Of a stretch of 64,000 bases of DNA, positions 34,161-42,472 are shown piece by piece. A program made the translations under genes and the position numbers. The first letter of the stretch is position 1. The number at the start of each line of letters is the position of its first letter. The stretch comes from Pseudomonadota bacterium (lineage in GTDB: Bacteria; Pseudomonadota; Alphaproteobacteria; Azospirillales; Azospirillaceae): the NCBI GenBank assembly GCA_023423695.1, contig JAFAFA010000138.1, forward strand, positions 30,410 to 94,409, read 5' to 3'. The notes beneath the pieces were generated by a model. The model did not search any database. It saw only the letters and a list, made by a program, of their open reading frames with translations, and was not told the DNA's origin.

Positions 34161-34178
34161 CTGTCACCCAACTGTCAT
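34161..34178 (+). promoter_or_regulatory. PHO box upstream of the Na/Pi cotransporter
   Basis: Two heptamers, CTGTCAC (34161-34167) and CTGTCAT (34172-34178), are separated by CCAA, giving the 11-base period of PhoB binding sites. They lie 80 bases before the phosphate transporter start. This strongly suggests phosphate-starvation control by PhoB. Confidence 0.85.
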
Positions 34179-34257
34179 ATTGTCGTAACAATCCGCACAC
34201 CCCACCCTTCAGTTAGGGGTGCGGCCTGACCGTCCCCGATCCGACACAGGGGGTGCG

Positions 34258-35928
34258 ATGCAGGCGACGCGGGTGCTGCTGGAACTGGCCGGGAACGTCG
34301 TGCTGCTCCTGTGGGGGCTGCACATGGTGCAGAGCGGGCTGACCCGCGCACTGGGCGGCGATCTGCGCCGCATCCTGGGGGCCGGGCTGCGCAACCGCTG
34401 GACCGCCTTCCTGTCCGGCATGGGCATCACCATGCTGCTGCAGAGCAGCACCGCCACCGGCCTGATGGCGACCGGCTTCACCGCCACCGGGCTGGTGTCG
34501 CTGATGCCGGCGCTGGCAGTGATGCTGGGGGCCAATGTCGGCTCCACCCTGATCGTCCAGGTCCTCGCCTTCGACGTCGCCCATGTGGCGCCGGTGCTGC
34601 TTCTGGGCGGCTTCCTCGCCTTCCGCCGCGGCGCCCGCACGCGCAGCCGCGACCTGGGCCGGGTCGCCATCGGGCTGGGGCTGATGCTGCTGTCGCTGCA
34701 CCTGCTGCTGGCGACCATCGCCCCGGCGGAGAACGCACCGATGCTGCAGCGGATGCTGGGCATGCTCACCGCCGATCCGGTGGTGGCGGTGCTGCTGGCC
34801 GCCATCCTGTCCTGGGCCGCCCATTCCAGCGTCGCCGCGATCCTGCTGATCGCCTCGCTGGCCGGCGGCGGGGTGATCGCGCCGGAGGCGGCGGTCGCCA
34901 TGGTGGCCGGCGCCAACCTGGGCAGCGCCATCAATCCGATCATCGAGGGACCGGGCGGCGACGGCCAAAACCCGGCGGCCCGGCGCCTGCCGGTGGGCAA
35001 TCTGATCAACCGCATCGTCGGATGCCTGATCGTCGTGCCGCTGCTGGAACCGGTCACCGCCGGACTGCAGGCGCTGTCGCCGGATGCTACGCGGCTGGCT
35101 GCCAACTTCCACCTCGCCTTCAATCTGGCGATGGCCGCTCTGTTCATCGGCCCGCTGCCCTGGTTCGCGCGGGCACTGACCCGGCTGTTCCCGGAGCGTG
35201 TGGCGGTCGCCGACCCGGCGATGCCGCTCTATCTCGACCGCAGCGCGCTCCGCGTTCCCCATCTCGCCATCGCCAACGCGGCGCGCGAGGCGCTGCGCAT
35301 GGCCGACACGGTGGACGGCATGCTTCGCGGCGCCCTGGATGTGCTGCACAGCGACGACCGCAAGCGGGTGCAGGAGATCCGGCGGATGGACGATGTGCTG
35401 GACCGGCTGCACGACGCGATCAAGCGCTACCTCACCCAGATCAACGTCGAGGATCTCGACGAGCAGGACGCCCGCCGGGTGTCGGATGTGCTGACCTTCA
35501 CCATCAACCTCGAGCATGTCGGCGATATCGTCGACCGCAACCTGATGGAGGCGGCATCGAAGAAGATCCGGCGCAAGCTGCGCTTCTCCACCGAAGGCGC
35601 GGCGGAGATCGCCGGTATGCTGGAACGGCTGAGCGAGACCCAGCGGCTGGCCGCCGCCGTCTTCGTGTCCGGCGACATCCGTTCCGCCCGTGCGCTGATG
35701 CGCGAGAAGGAGGTGATTCGCGACCTGGAGACCAGCGCCACAGAGGCACATTTCGCCCGGCTGCGCGCCGGACGGACCGAAAGCGTGGAGACCAGCGCCC
35801 TGCATCTGGACATCCTGCGCGACCTGCGCCGCATCAATGCCCATCTGGTCGCCGCCGCCTACCCGGTGCTCGATCAATCGGGGGAACTGCTGCCCAGCCG
35901 CCTCAAACATGGGGCAGCCCATGGGTGA
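34258..35928 (+). CDS. Na/Pi cotransporter family protein with PhoU-like domain
   Basis: This 556-residue inner membrane protein has two inverted Na/Pi-cotransporter repeats. The QSSTATG (first) and AHSSVAAIL (second) segments are the paired QSSS-type motifs that bind phosphate and sodium. GANVGST and GANLGSAINP follow them. After about residue 330 a soluble PhoU-like helical domain (EALRMADTVDGMLRGAL...INLEHVGDIVDRNL) may regulate transport. The ATG at 34258 has AGGGGG upstream. The PHO box 80 bases upstream makes a phosphate role well supported. Confidence 0.93.
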   Translation: MQATRVLLELAGNVVLLLWGLHMVQSGLTRALGGDLRRILGAGLRNRWTAFLSGMGITMLLQSSTATGLMATGFTATGLVSLMPALAVMLGANVGSTLIVQVLAFDVAHVAPVLLLGGFLAFRRGARTRSRDLGRVAIGLGLMLLSLHLLLATIAPAENAPMLQRMLGMLTADPVVAVLLAAILSWAAHSSVAAILLIASLAGGGVIAPEAAVAMVAGANLGSAINPIIEGPGGDGQNPAARRLPVGNLINRIVGCLIVVPLLEPVTAGLQALSPDATRLAANFHLAFNLAMAALFIGPLPWFARALTRLFPERVAVADPAMPLYLDRSALRVPHLAIANAAREALRMADTVDGMLRGALDVLHSDDRKRVQEIRRMDDVLDRLHDAIKRYLTQINVEDLDEQDARRVSDVLTFTINLEHVGDIVDRNLMEAASKKIRRKLRFSTEGAAEIAGMLERLSETQRLAAAVFVSGDIRSARALMREKEVIRDLETSATEAHFARLRAGRTESVETSALHLDILRDLRRINAHLVAAAYPVLDQSGELLPSRLKHGAAHG

Positions 35929-36115
35929 TCGACTGGCTCAAGGATGGGGAGCGGCGCGGCTCCCGCTTCGCCTCTTTCTTGTCACCAACCCAGCCACGTT
36001 AACTCTTTCGTAACCATATAAAATTCGCCAAGCTCTTTCGCGACATGGTTAACAAACCGTTGCTGTGGTTGTTATGCCAGGGAGAGCCGGGCAGCAGCCG
36101 GCAAAGGTTGGCGGA

Positions 36116-37000
36116 ATGGAGCGGACGGTGGCGAACACGCACGCGACGTCGAACGGGCCCGACACGCCGGGGACATCCGACGCCGGATTCGTCGAGCGGG
36201 TCCGCGACGCCATCGACCGGCAGGAGCTTTCTCTGGTCTTCCAGCCGCAGGCCGACGTCTTCACCAGCCGCCTGACCGGGTTCGAGGCGCTGTCGCGCTG
36301 GCGCCTGTCCGACGGCACCATGCTGCCCCCCGACGTCTTCGTGCCGATGGCCGAACAGGGGGATGCGATCCACCTGCTGGGCGAATGGACTTTGCGCACC
36401 GCCTGCACGGCGGCGGCCGGCTGGCTTCGCGCCGGTATCGTCGACGTTCCAATCTCGGTGAATCTGTCGGCCCGTCAGCTCGACGATCCCGGCCTGGTGC
36501 TGAAGGTGCTGGGGATCCTGACCGAAACCGGCCTGCCCGCCGCCAACCTCAAGCTGGAGCTGACCGAGACCGCGATGTTCAGCCATACCGCCGACGCGCG
36601 GGAGGCCCTGCTGCAACTGCGTGGCGCCGGGATCCGGATGGTGCTGGACGATTTCGGCACCGGCTGGTCATCGCTCGCCACCCTGCGCCGGGTGCCGGTG
36701 GAGGCGCTGAAGATCGACAAGCAGTTCGTCCAGGCGATGGTGGAGGACCGCGACGCCGCCGCCATCGTCCAGGCGGTGGTGGCGCTCGCCCATGCCCTCG
36801 ACCTCGGCGTGGTGGCGGAGGGGGTGGAGACGGCTGAACAGCGCCTGTACCTCCAGGCCTACCGCTGCGACACGCTGCAGGGCTATTGGCTGTCGCGCCC
36901 GCTGACCGCCGACGGGGTGTCGGAGTTCCTGGCCGAACGCAACGTGGTCGTCGGCCTCAAGCCGTCCGGGCCTGCCGCTGCTCCGCCGACATCGAAATGA
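36116..37000 (+). CDS. EAL-domain cyclic-di-GMP phosphodiesterase
   Basis: This 294-residue, essentially stand-alone EAL protein degrades c-di-GMP. The catalytic signature is intact: EALSRW at 57-62, NLSARQ, ELTETAMF, DDFGTGWSSL, KIDKQFV and EGVET, the metal and general-base residues of active enzymes. The N-terminal 25 residues are unstructured and no sensor domain or membrane segment is present, so regulation must come from partners or expression. The ATG at 36116 is preferred; a longer frame begins at 36065. Its 3' end overlaps the convergent Nudix gene by 44 bases. Confidence 0.93.
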   Translation: MERTVANTHATSNGPDTPGTSDAGFVERVRDAIDRQELSLVFQPQADVFTSRLTGFEALSRWRLSDGTMLPPDVFVPMAEQGDAIHLLGEWTLRTACTAAAGWLRAGIVDVPISVNLSARQLDDPGLVLKVLGILTETGLPAANLKLELTETAMFSHTADAREALLQLRGAGIRMVLDDFGTGWSSLATLRRVPVEALKIDKQFVQAMVEDRDAAAIVQAVVALAHALDLGVVAEGVETAEQRLYLQAYRCDTLQGYWLSRPLTADGVSEFLAERNVVVGLKPSGPAAAPPTSK

Positions 37001-37421
37001 CCCGCCGGGTCTCGTCCCACTCCGTCAGGTCGCCGGCCTCGTCGGCGGTGGCCCAGCAGGCTTCCAGCGCATCGTCGGCGCAGATCGGATCGCCCGCCGC
37101 GCTTTCGGCGGCGACCTCCACCAGCGTGTAGTGGTAATGGACGCGCCCCTCGGCGTCGGGGGTGATGGCGTCGACCACGGTGACGATGCCCGTCGGCACC
37201 ACCTCCAGCCCGGTTTCCTCCCGCACTTCGCGGACGGCCGTTTCGAACACCGTCTCGCCCACCGACTGCGCGCCGCCCGGCAGGCTCCATTGCCCCAGCC
37301 GCGGCGCCTTGCCCCGCCGGATCAGCAGAACACGGTCGCCGCGCCAGACGACGACCCCCACTCCCACCCAGGGACGGTCGGGATACTCGCGGCTGGAACG
37401 GTCGGGCAGGGTGGCGGACAT
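36957..37421 (-). CDS. Nudix hydrolase
   Basis: This 154-residue protein has the Nudix box G-x5-E-x7-REUxEExGU at GGAQSVGETVFETAVREVREETGLEV, with all metal-binding Glu residues present. It is preceded by VGVVVWRGDRVLLIRRG and WSLPGG, the ADP-ribose-pyrophosphatase-like arrangement. It hydrolyses a nucleoside diphosphate linked to another group, substrate unknown. The ATG at 37421 is preferred over 37478. Its 3' end overlaps the convergent EAL gene by 44 bases. Confidence 0.9.
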   Translation of the reverse strand: MSATLPDRSSREYPDRPWVGVGVVVWRGDRVLLIRRGKAPRLGQWSLPGGAQSVGETVFETAVREVREETGLEVVPTGIVTVVDAITPDAEGRVHYHYTLVEVAAESAAGDPICADDALEACWATADEAGDLTEWDETRRVISMSAEQRQARTA

Positions 37422-37537
37422 GTTCGAATCCCTATCGATGGCTTGACCCGACGTTAACGCGATCCGACACTGGTACACCAGACGCGAAGACGCATCGCAC
37501 CGTCCGCCGGCTCACACCACTGCCCCATGGCCGCCCC

Positions 37538-38479
37538 ATGAAGTTCAACGAAATCCGCACCTTCATCGCCGTGGCCGATGCGCAGTCGGTGCAGGAAGCC
37601 GGCAACCGGCTGGGGCTGACCCAATCGGCGGTGTCGCGGCTGATCCAGCGGCTGGAGGCGGAACTCGGCATCGTGCTGTTCGACCGCCAGACCAAGCCGC
37701 TGGCGCTGACCCGCGACGGGGAACTGGCGCTTGCCCACGCGCGGCGCATCCTGGCGGCAGCCAGCGACTTCGCCGACGCCTTCGCCGGATCGGCGGAGCC
37801 GAGCGGGTTGCTGCGGCTCGGCGTGGCGCATGTGCTGACCGCGCTCGCAGCCGGGCGGCCACTGGACGACCTGCGCGCCGGCTTTCCCAGCCTGACGTTG
37901 CGGCTGCATTCCGATTGGAGCAACCCGCTGATCGAACAGGTCCGCGCCGGAACGCTCGACGGTGCGCTGATCCTGATGTGCGAGGAGCAGACCCCGCCCG
38001 ACGATCTGCCGGCCCGCCTGATCCGAACGGAATCCGTCAGCATCGTCGCCTCTCCCGAAAACGCCGCCGGCGCCGATCTCGCCGCAATGAACGAACGTGG
38101 ATGGGTGCTGCAGCCCAACGGCTGCCGGTACCGGGAGGCGCTCCATCAGGCGCTGACGCCGCTCGGACTGCGGCCGAACGTGACGGTGGAGGCCTACGAC
38201 CAGAGCCTGCTGGTGTCGCTGGTGGCGCGCGGCGTCGGGTTCGGGCTTGCCCCGATGGGCCTTATCGCACCGGTCCCCGGTTCCGCCATGCTGCGGCCGA
38301 TCACTCTGCCGGATTTCCGGATGGCCGTGACCATCTGGCTGGTCCAGTCGCGGACGACCGGACGCATCGCCCCGGTGTTCGACCGGCTGGAGGAGTCGTT
38401 GCGGCGCGAGATGCTTGCCGGTCAACCAGAGAGCCCCGTGACGGAGCCATTCGTTCTTCTGCATTCCGCCGCGGAATGA
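37538..38479 (+). CDS. LysR-family transcriptional regulator
   Basis: This 313-residue regulator has the N-terminal winged HTH (FIAVADAQSVQEAGNRLGLTQSAVSRLIQRLEAELGIVLFDR) and a periplasmic-binding-protein-like effector domain (about 90-300). It probably binds a small organic molecule and regulates the MFS transporter gene that follows on the same strand. A short palindrome (CATTCCGC-C-GCGGAATG) spans its final codons and stop. It starts 116 bases from the divergent Nudix gene. Confidence 0.93.
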   Translation: MKFNEIRTFIAVADAQSVQEAGNRLGLTQSAVSRLIQRLEAELGIVLFDRQTKPLALTRDGELALAHARRILAAASDFADAFAGSAEPSGLLRLGVAHVLTALAAGRPLDDLRAGFPSLTLRLHSDWSNPLIEQVRAGTLDGALILMCEEQTPPDDLPARLIRTESVSIVASPENAAGADLAAMNERGWVLQPNGCRYREALHQALTPLGLRPNVTVEAYDQSLLVSLVARGVGFGLAPMGLIAPVPGSAMLRPITLPDFRMAVTIWLVQSRTTGRIAPVFDRLEESLRREMLAGQPESPVTEPFVLLHSAAE

Positions 38480-38618
38480 CCCGGTTGCCGATTATGAATT
38501 TGCCGAACTGTTGATGCCCGCCTATCGTCGGTGACAGCACAACACCACGATGCGCAACCCCGCGGCACACAGTTCCGCAACAACGGCGCGCATCGACGCA
38601 CCACCCCCGGAGGACGCC

Positions 38619-39869
38619 TTGACCACCGCCACCCCCGCCACGGCGCCCTCCTGGAGGACGCCAGCACTCGTCGTCGTCTGCGGCTGCCTGATCTCGATGC
38701 TGGCCTTCGGACCGCGATCGAGCATGGGCCTGTTCATCGGGCCGCTTTCGGAAACCCGCGGCTGGGGCCGCGACGTCTTCGCACTGGCGATGGCGATCCA
38801 GAACATCCTGTGGGGAGCCGGCGGCCCCTTCGCCGGGGCGCTGACCGACCGCTACGGCCCTGCCCCGGTCCTGGCGGGCGGCGGCATTCTCTACGCCGCC
38901 GGGCTGGCGCTGATGCCCTATGCGACGACCAGCGTCGAGCTGTACCTGACGGCCGGTGTGCTGATCGGGCTCGGTCTGTCCGGTGCGTCCTTCGGCATCA
39001 TCATCGCCGGATTCACCCGGCTGCTGCCGCCGGAACAGCGCAGCTGGTCGGTCGGCATCGCCACCGCGGCCGGATCGATGGGACAGTTCCTGTTCGCGCC
39101 GATGGGTCAGGCCTTCATAGCCGGCTTCGGCTGGCAGACCGCCCTGCTCCTGCTGGCGGCGTCGATGATCGCGGTGCCGCTGCTGGCCGGCGTCTTCCCC
39201 GGCCCGAAGGGCATGACGGCGAGCGGTACGCCGGCGGTGACCGGCGCCAACATCGGCTACGTCGCCGCGGTCCGGCAGGCCTTCCAGCACCGCAGCTATG
39301 TGCTGCTGGTCGCCGGCTTCTTCGTCTGCGGCTTCCAGCTGGCCTTCATCACCACCCACCTGCCGCCCTACCTGACCGAGGCCGGCATCAGCGCGTCGCT
39401 GGCCGCCTGGGCGCTGGCGCTGATCGGCCTGTTCAACGTCATCGGCTCCTATGCGTCCGGCGTGCTGGCGGGCAAGGTCAGCAAGCGCTACCTGCTGTGC
39501 GCCAACTACTTCTCGCGCGGCATCGCCACGGCGATCTTCATCCTGCTGCCGATCTCGTCGGTGACGGTGATCGTCTACGCCGCGGTGATGGGGCTGCTGT
39601 GGCTGTCCACGGTGCCGCCGACCTCCGGCCTCGTCGCGCTGATGTTCGGCACCCGCTACATGGGCACGCTCTACGGCTTCGCCTTCTTCAGCCATCAGGT
39701 CGGCGGCTTCCTGGGCGTCTGGCTGGGCGGCGTGCTGTACGAGCGCACGGGGTCCTACGACGTCGTCTGGTGGCTGGGCGTGGCGTTGGCCATGTTCGCG
39801 ACCATCGTCCACTGGCCGATCGCCGAGAAGCCCGCCCCGTCGCTGGCGGCGGCCGAGGCGAAGGCGTAA
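38619..39869 (+). CDS. MFS transporter
   Basis: This 416-residue protein has 12 predicted membrane helices. The signature GPFAGALTDRYGPAPVL lies in the loop after helix 2, and there are matching segments in the second half (RYLLCANYFSRGIATAIF). It resembles monocarboxylate or oxalate/formate-type MFS proteins, so an organic acid substrate is plausible. I favour the TTG at 38619, which has GGAGG 5 bases upstream; an in-frame ATG at 38550 has no visible ribosome site and would add a hydrophilic tail. The upstream LysR gene is its probable regulator. Confidence 0.88.
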   Translation: MTTATPATAPSWRTPALVVVCGCLISMLAFGPRSSMGLFIGPLSETRGWGRDVFALAMAIQNILWGAGGPFAGALTDRYGPAPVLAGGGILYAAGLALMPYATTSVELYLTAGVLIGLGLSGASFGIIIAGFTRLLPPEQRSWSVGIATAAGSMGQFLFAPMGQAFIAGFGWQTALLLLAASMIAVPLLAGVFPGPKGMTASGTPAVTGANIGYVAAVRQAFQHRSYVLLVAGFFVCGFQLAFITTHLPPYLTEAGISASLAAWALALIGLFNVIGSYASGVLAGKVSKRYLLCANYFSRGIATAIFILLPISSVTVIVYAAVMGLLWLSTVPPTSGLVALMFGTRYMGTLYGFAFFSHQVGGFLGVWLGGVLYERTGSYDVVWWLGVALAMFATIVHWPIAEKPAPSLAAAEAKA

Positions 39870-39879
39870 GGTAAGCGCC

Positions 39880-40287
39880 ATGAGCGACAGCCCCGCCCCC
39901 TCTTCCGCCGGACTCCCCATCGGCCACGGCCTTGCCGCGGCGCTGTTCGGCGGCGTTCTGCTGGTCTGGGCGGGGCTGATGGGGCTGTCGCTGCAACGCG
40001 CCGCCCTGCCGGATGCGACCGACGGCATGATGCTTGCAGTTTTCTCCCCCGGCACCAGCGACGCGGAGGCGCTGGCGGCGATGGTCCGGGCGGGAGGAGA
40101 GCCGGTGCGCTCCACCTGGCTCGGATTCGCCTGGGTCGCCCGCGGAACGGAACCCGGATTCGTCGGCCGGCTGAAGGCGGAGGGGGCCATTGCGGCCTTC
40201 GGCGAGCTTCCGGTCGGTCCGACGCTGGGCGGCTGCACCGCCACCCCGGTCGACGCCGCCAAGATCGCCGCCACCCGCCTGCAATAG
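39880..40287 (+). CDS. Hypothetical single-pass membrane protein
   Basis: This 135-residue protein has one N-terminal membrane helix (GLAAALFGGVLLVWAGLMGL). The rest is a predicted periplasmic domain of about 95 residues. I do not recognise a family. It starts 10 bases after the MFS gene and is probably in that operon; codon use is like its neighbours. Confidence 0.75.
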   Translation: MSDSPAPSSAGLPIGHGLAAALFGGVLLVWAGLMGLSLQRAALPDATDGMMLAVFSPGTSDAEALAAMVRAGGEPVRSTWLGFAWVARGTEPGFVGRLKAEGAIAAFGELPVGPTLGGCTATPVDAAKIAATRLQ

Positions 40288-40420
40288 GCTCTTCTTTCCG
40301 CCCTGCGGACAGCTTGGGCCTCACCAACGGTGGACGGGCGCCCCCTGCGGTGTCATAGTGCGGCCCGCATTCGACCAGCCCCGTGTCCGCGGGGCCAGAC
40401 TCCGGAATTCGTGAGCGACG

Positions 40421-40813
40421 ATGAGCGAGCCGATCTCCCTGTTCACCAAACTGGCGAACATCCACATCCGTTACGTCACGTGGCGTCGGGGCGCCAAGGT
40501 CGGCAGCGACCGCTTCGGCAACGTCTATTACCGCAGCAAGGACACCAAGGCCGGCACGCGCGAGCGCCGCTGGGTCCTGTATGCCGGTGAGCCCGACGCC
40601 TCCAAGATCCCGCCGGAATGGCATGCGTGGCTGCACCACACCACCAAGGAGCCGCTGCCCGAGGGGTCGAGCGCCTTCCACAAGCCGTGGCAGAAGGAGC
40701 ATCTGCCCAACATGTCGGGCTCGGTCCAGGCCTATCGTCCGCCCGGCCATGCGCTGGCCGGCGGGAAGCGGGTGCCGGCCACCGGCGACTACGAGCCCTG
40801 GACTCCGAGCTGA
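40421..40813 (+). CDS. NDUFA12-type NADH:ubiquinone oxidoreductase subunit
   Basis: This 130-residue protein matches the NDUFA12 (17.2 kDa) accessory subunit of respiratory complex I, found in alphaproteobacteria and mitochondria. The conserved core reads GSDRFGNVYYRSK, RERRWVLYAGEPDASKIPPEWHAWLHHTTKEPL and FHKPWQKEHLPNMSGS. It binds peripherally near the matrix/membrane arm junction. It is not linked to the nuo operon here; it shares this locus with MlaD and DUF2155 proteins, as in other alphaproteobacteria. A terminator follows. Confidence 0.93.
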   Translation: MSEPISLFTKLANIHIRYVTWRRGAKVGSDRFGNVYYRSKDTKAGTRERRWVLYAGEPDASKIPPEWHAWLHHTTKEPLPEGSSAFHKPWQKEHLPNMSGSVQAYRPPGHALAGGKRVPATGDYEPWTPS

Positions 40814-40847
40814 TCCCTGCCAAGCACTGACCCTCACGTCAGAGCGG

Positions 40848-40880
40848 AAAGCCCGGCCCCATTTCGGGCCGGGTTTCGTT
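40848..40880 (+). terminator. Terminator after the NDUFA12 gene
   Basis: An 8-bp perfect stem (CCCGGCCC with GGGCCGGG) and a CATTTC loop are flanked by AAA and TTTCGTTTC. It lies between the NDUFA12 gene and mlaD. Confidence 0.7.
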
Positions 40881-40906
40881 TCTGGAACTCGCAGCAGGAT
40901 AGCTCT

Positions 40907-41428
40907 ATGCGCCGGAATGTGATCGAAACCGTGCTGGGCGGCGTCGTGCTCGCCGTGGCCGCCGTGTTCCTTGCCTTCGCCTACAAAAGCGCCGATCTGC
41001 GCAAGGTGCAGGGCTATGACATCACCGCCAACTTCACCAGCATCACCGGCCTGCAGGGCGGCGCCGACGTCCGTATCAGTGGCGTGAAGGTCGGCACGGT
41101 CACCGGGCTGTCCCTCGACCCCGCCAGCTATCAGGCGGTGGTCCACCTGTCGGTCGACAATTCGGTCAAGCTGCCGAAGGACACCGCCGCGGTCATCGCG
41201 TCGGAAAGCCTGCTGGGCGGCAAGTTCCTGTCGCTGGAGCCGGGCGGCGATCCCGACATGATCAAGCCGAACGGCAAGATCGAATTCACGCAGAGCACGC
41301 CGGGCCTGGAGCAGTTGCTGGGTCAGGTCATCTTCTCTCTGCAGAGCATGAGCAAGCCGGGCGATCAGGCCAATGGCCAGTCCTCCCAGGCGCCGGCACA
41401 GGCGCCGGCCCAACCGCCGAAGCTCTGA
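40907..41428 (+). CDS. mlaD: Outer membrane lipid asymmetry protein MlaD
   Basis: MlaD is the periplasmic, membrane-anchored substrate-binding component of the Mla phospholipid transporter. The 173-residue protein has an N-terminal anchor (VLGGVVLAVAAVFLAFAY) and an MCE domain (VQGYDITANFTSITGLQGGADVRISGVKVGTV, SESLLGGKFLSLEPGG). It ends in a Gln/Pro/Ala-rich tail. The partner genes mlaE, mlaF and mlaB are not adjacent. The stop codon sits inside a 13-base tandem repeat. Confidence 0.95.
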   Translation: MRRNVIETVLGGVVLAVAAVFLAFAYKSADLRKVQGYDITANFTSITGLQGGADVRISGVKVGTVTGLSLDPASYQAVVHLSVDNSVKLPKDTAAVIASESLLGGKFLSLEPGGDPDMIKPNGKIEFTQSTPGLEQLLGQVIFSLQSMSKPGDQANGQSSQAPAQAPAQPPKL

Positions 41429-41459
41429 TACCAAGCTCTGATACCAGGCTCTGATACGA
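41421..41459. repeat. Three tandem 13-bp units at the mlaD stop codon
   Basis: AGCTCTGATACCA is repeated at 41421-41433 and 41434-41446, with a third copy (two changes) at 41447-41459. The mlaD stop (TGA at 41426-41428) lies in the first unit, and each further unit also carries TGA. Confidence 0.9.
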
Positions 41460-41566
41460 AGCAGGGGCGTGGCCGGAACCAGCGGCCACGCTCAAGCGTT
41501 CCTCCCCGTATCCGGATGGCGGCCATCAGACAGGCGCCGCCGGATCACGAAGCAGGAGGAAATGCG

Positions 41567-41833
41567 ATGCGTCTCTCCCACTTGGCCGTGTTCGGTCTGG
41601 CCCTGGCGACCGCAGCCTGCGGCGCCAACATGGAAGAGAAATCCGCCAGCGGCGGACTTGGCGGTGCCGCCGCGGGGGCCGTGGTCGGCGGACCGGTGGG
41701 TGCGGTCGTCGGCGCTGCGGCCGGCGCCGGAGCCGGGGCGGCGACCCAGAAGATCGAAGACCGAGACGAAACGCAGAGCGGTACCGGCTCCACCTACAGC
41801 GCTCCTGCGTCGCGCAGCAGCGTCACGCGCTGA
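41567..41833 (+). CDS. Small putative lipoprotein with glycine zipper
   Basis: This 88-residue protein has a signal peptide and a lipobox-like end (LATAAC), followed by a Gly/Ala zipper (GGLGGAAAGAVVGGPVGAVVGAAAGAGAGA) typical of outer-membrane-associated proteins. The lipobox is not perfect. The start at 41567 has AGGAGG a few bases upstream. Its position near MlaD and DUF2155 suggests an envelope role, but none is known. Confidence 0.8.
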   Translation: MRLSHLAVFGLALATAACGANMEEKSASGGLGGAAAGAVVGGPVGAVVGAAAGAGAGAATQKIEDRDETQSGTGSTYSAPASRSSVTR

Positions 41834-41984
41834 TCCATCCTGTACCGACAACCCATCCCGGCGTCCCCGCCACTGGACGCTGACCCGCTTCCGGGCTAGA
41901 AGGCGGAGTGCCCCCGGCAGAGTCCACGCCGACAGGCAGGGCCGGCCGCATGGGCGCCGTCCGCAATAACGGAAGCGATCCGAC

Positions 41985-42389
41985 GTGACGCGACTCTCAA
42001 GATTTATCCGTCCGGCCGCCCGGCTGATGGGTGCCGCCGCGGTGCTGGTCCCGCTGGCCGTCCAGGCCGCCCCGGTGCCGAACCAGATGATGGAGCGGCC
42101 GGCGGCAAAGCTGCAATGGCTGGACAAGGTGACCGCCCGCACCTCCACCTTCACCATGAAGGTGGGGGAGACGAAGGCGATGAGCAGCCTGCGCATCACC
42201 CTGCGCGCCTGCCGCGAGAACCCGCCGATCGAGACCCCGGAATCCGCCGCCTTTCTTGAGGTGACGGAAATCAAGCCCGGCGAGCAGGCGGAACAGGTCT
42301 TCAGCGGCTGGATGTTCGCCTCCAGCCCCGCCCTGTCGGCGATGGAGAACCCGATCTACGACGTGTGGGTTCTGGGCTGCGAGCAGTGA
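41985..42389 (+). CDS. DUF2155-domain exported protein
   Basis: This 134-residue protein starts with GTG and has a signal peptide ending near VQAAP. The mature domain (AAKLQWLDKVTARTSTFTMKVGETKAMSSLRITLRAC...YDVWVLGCE) matches the DUF2155 family found mainly in alphaproteobacteria. Two Cys residues (near 76 and 132) could form a disulfide. Function is unknown. The synteny with NDUFA12 is conserved in the class. Confidence 0.88.
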   Translation: MTRLSRFIRPAARLMGAAAVLVPLAVQAAPVPNQMMERPAAKLQWLDKVTARTSTFTMKVGETKAMSSLRITLRACRENPPIETPESAAFLEVTEIKPGEQAEQVFSGWMFASSPALSAMENPIYDVWVLGCEQ

Positions 42390-42419
42390 GGTGTGTGGAG
42401 GGGGCCGGTCTATTGCCCT

Positions 42420-42438
42420 CTCCCCATCCCTCCCCCGC
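42420..42438. repeat. Dispersed 19-nt element, copy 1
   Basis: CTCCCCATCCCTCCCCCGC occurs here and again at 52973-52991. Both copies are just after gene ends and are followed by a complementary G-rich stretch that allows a hairpin. They are probably members of a dispersed extragenic repeat family. Confidence 0.65.
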
Positions 42439-42472
42439 CTTCAGCAGGAGAGGATCAGGGTGAGGGTTTGAC

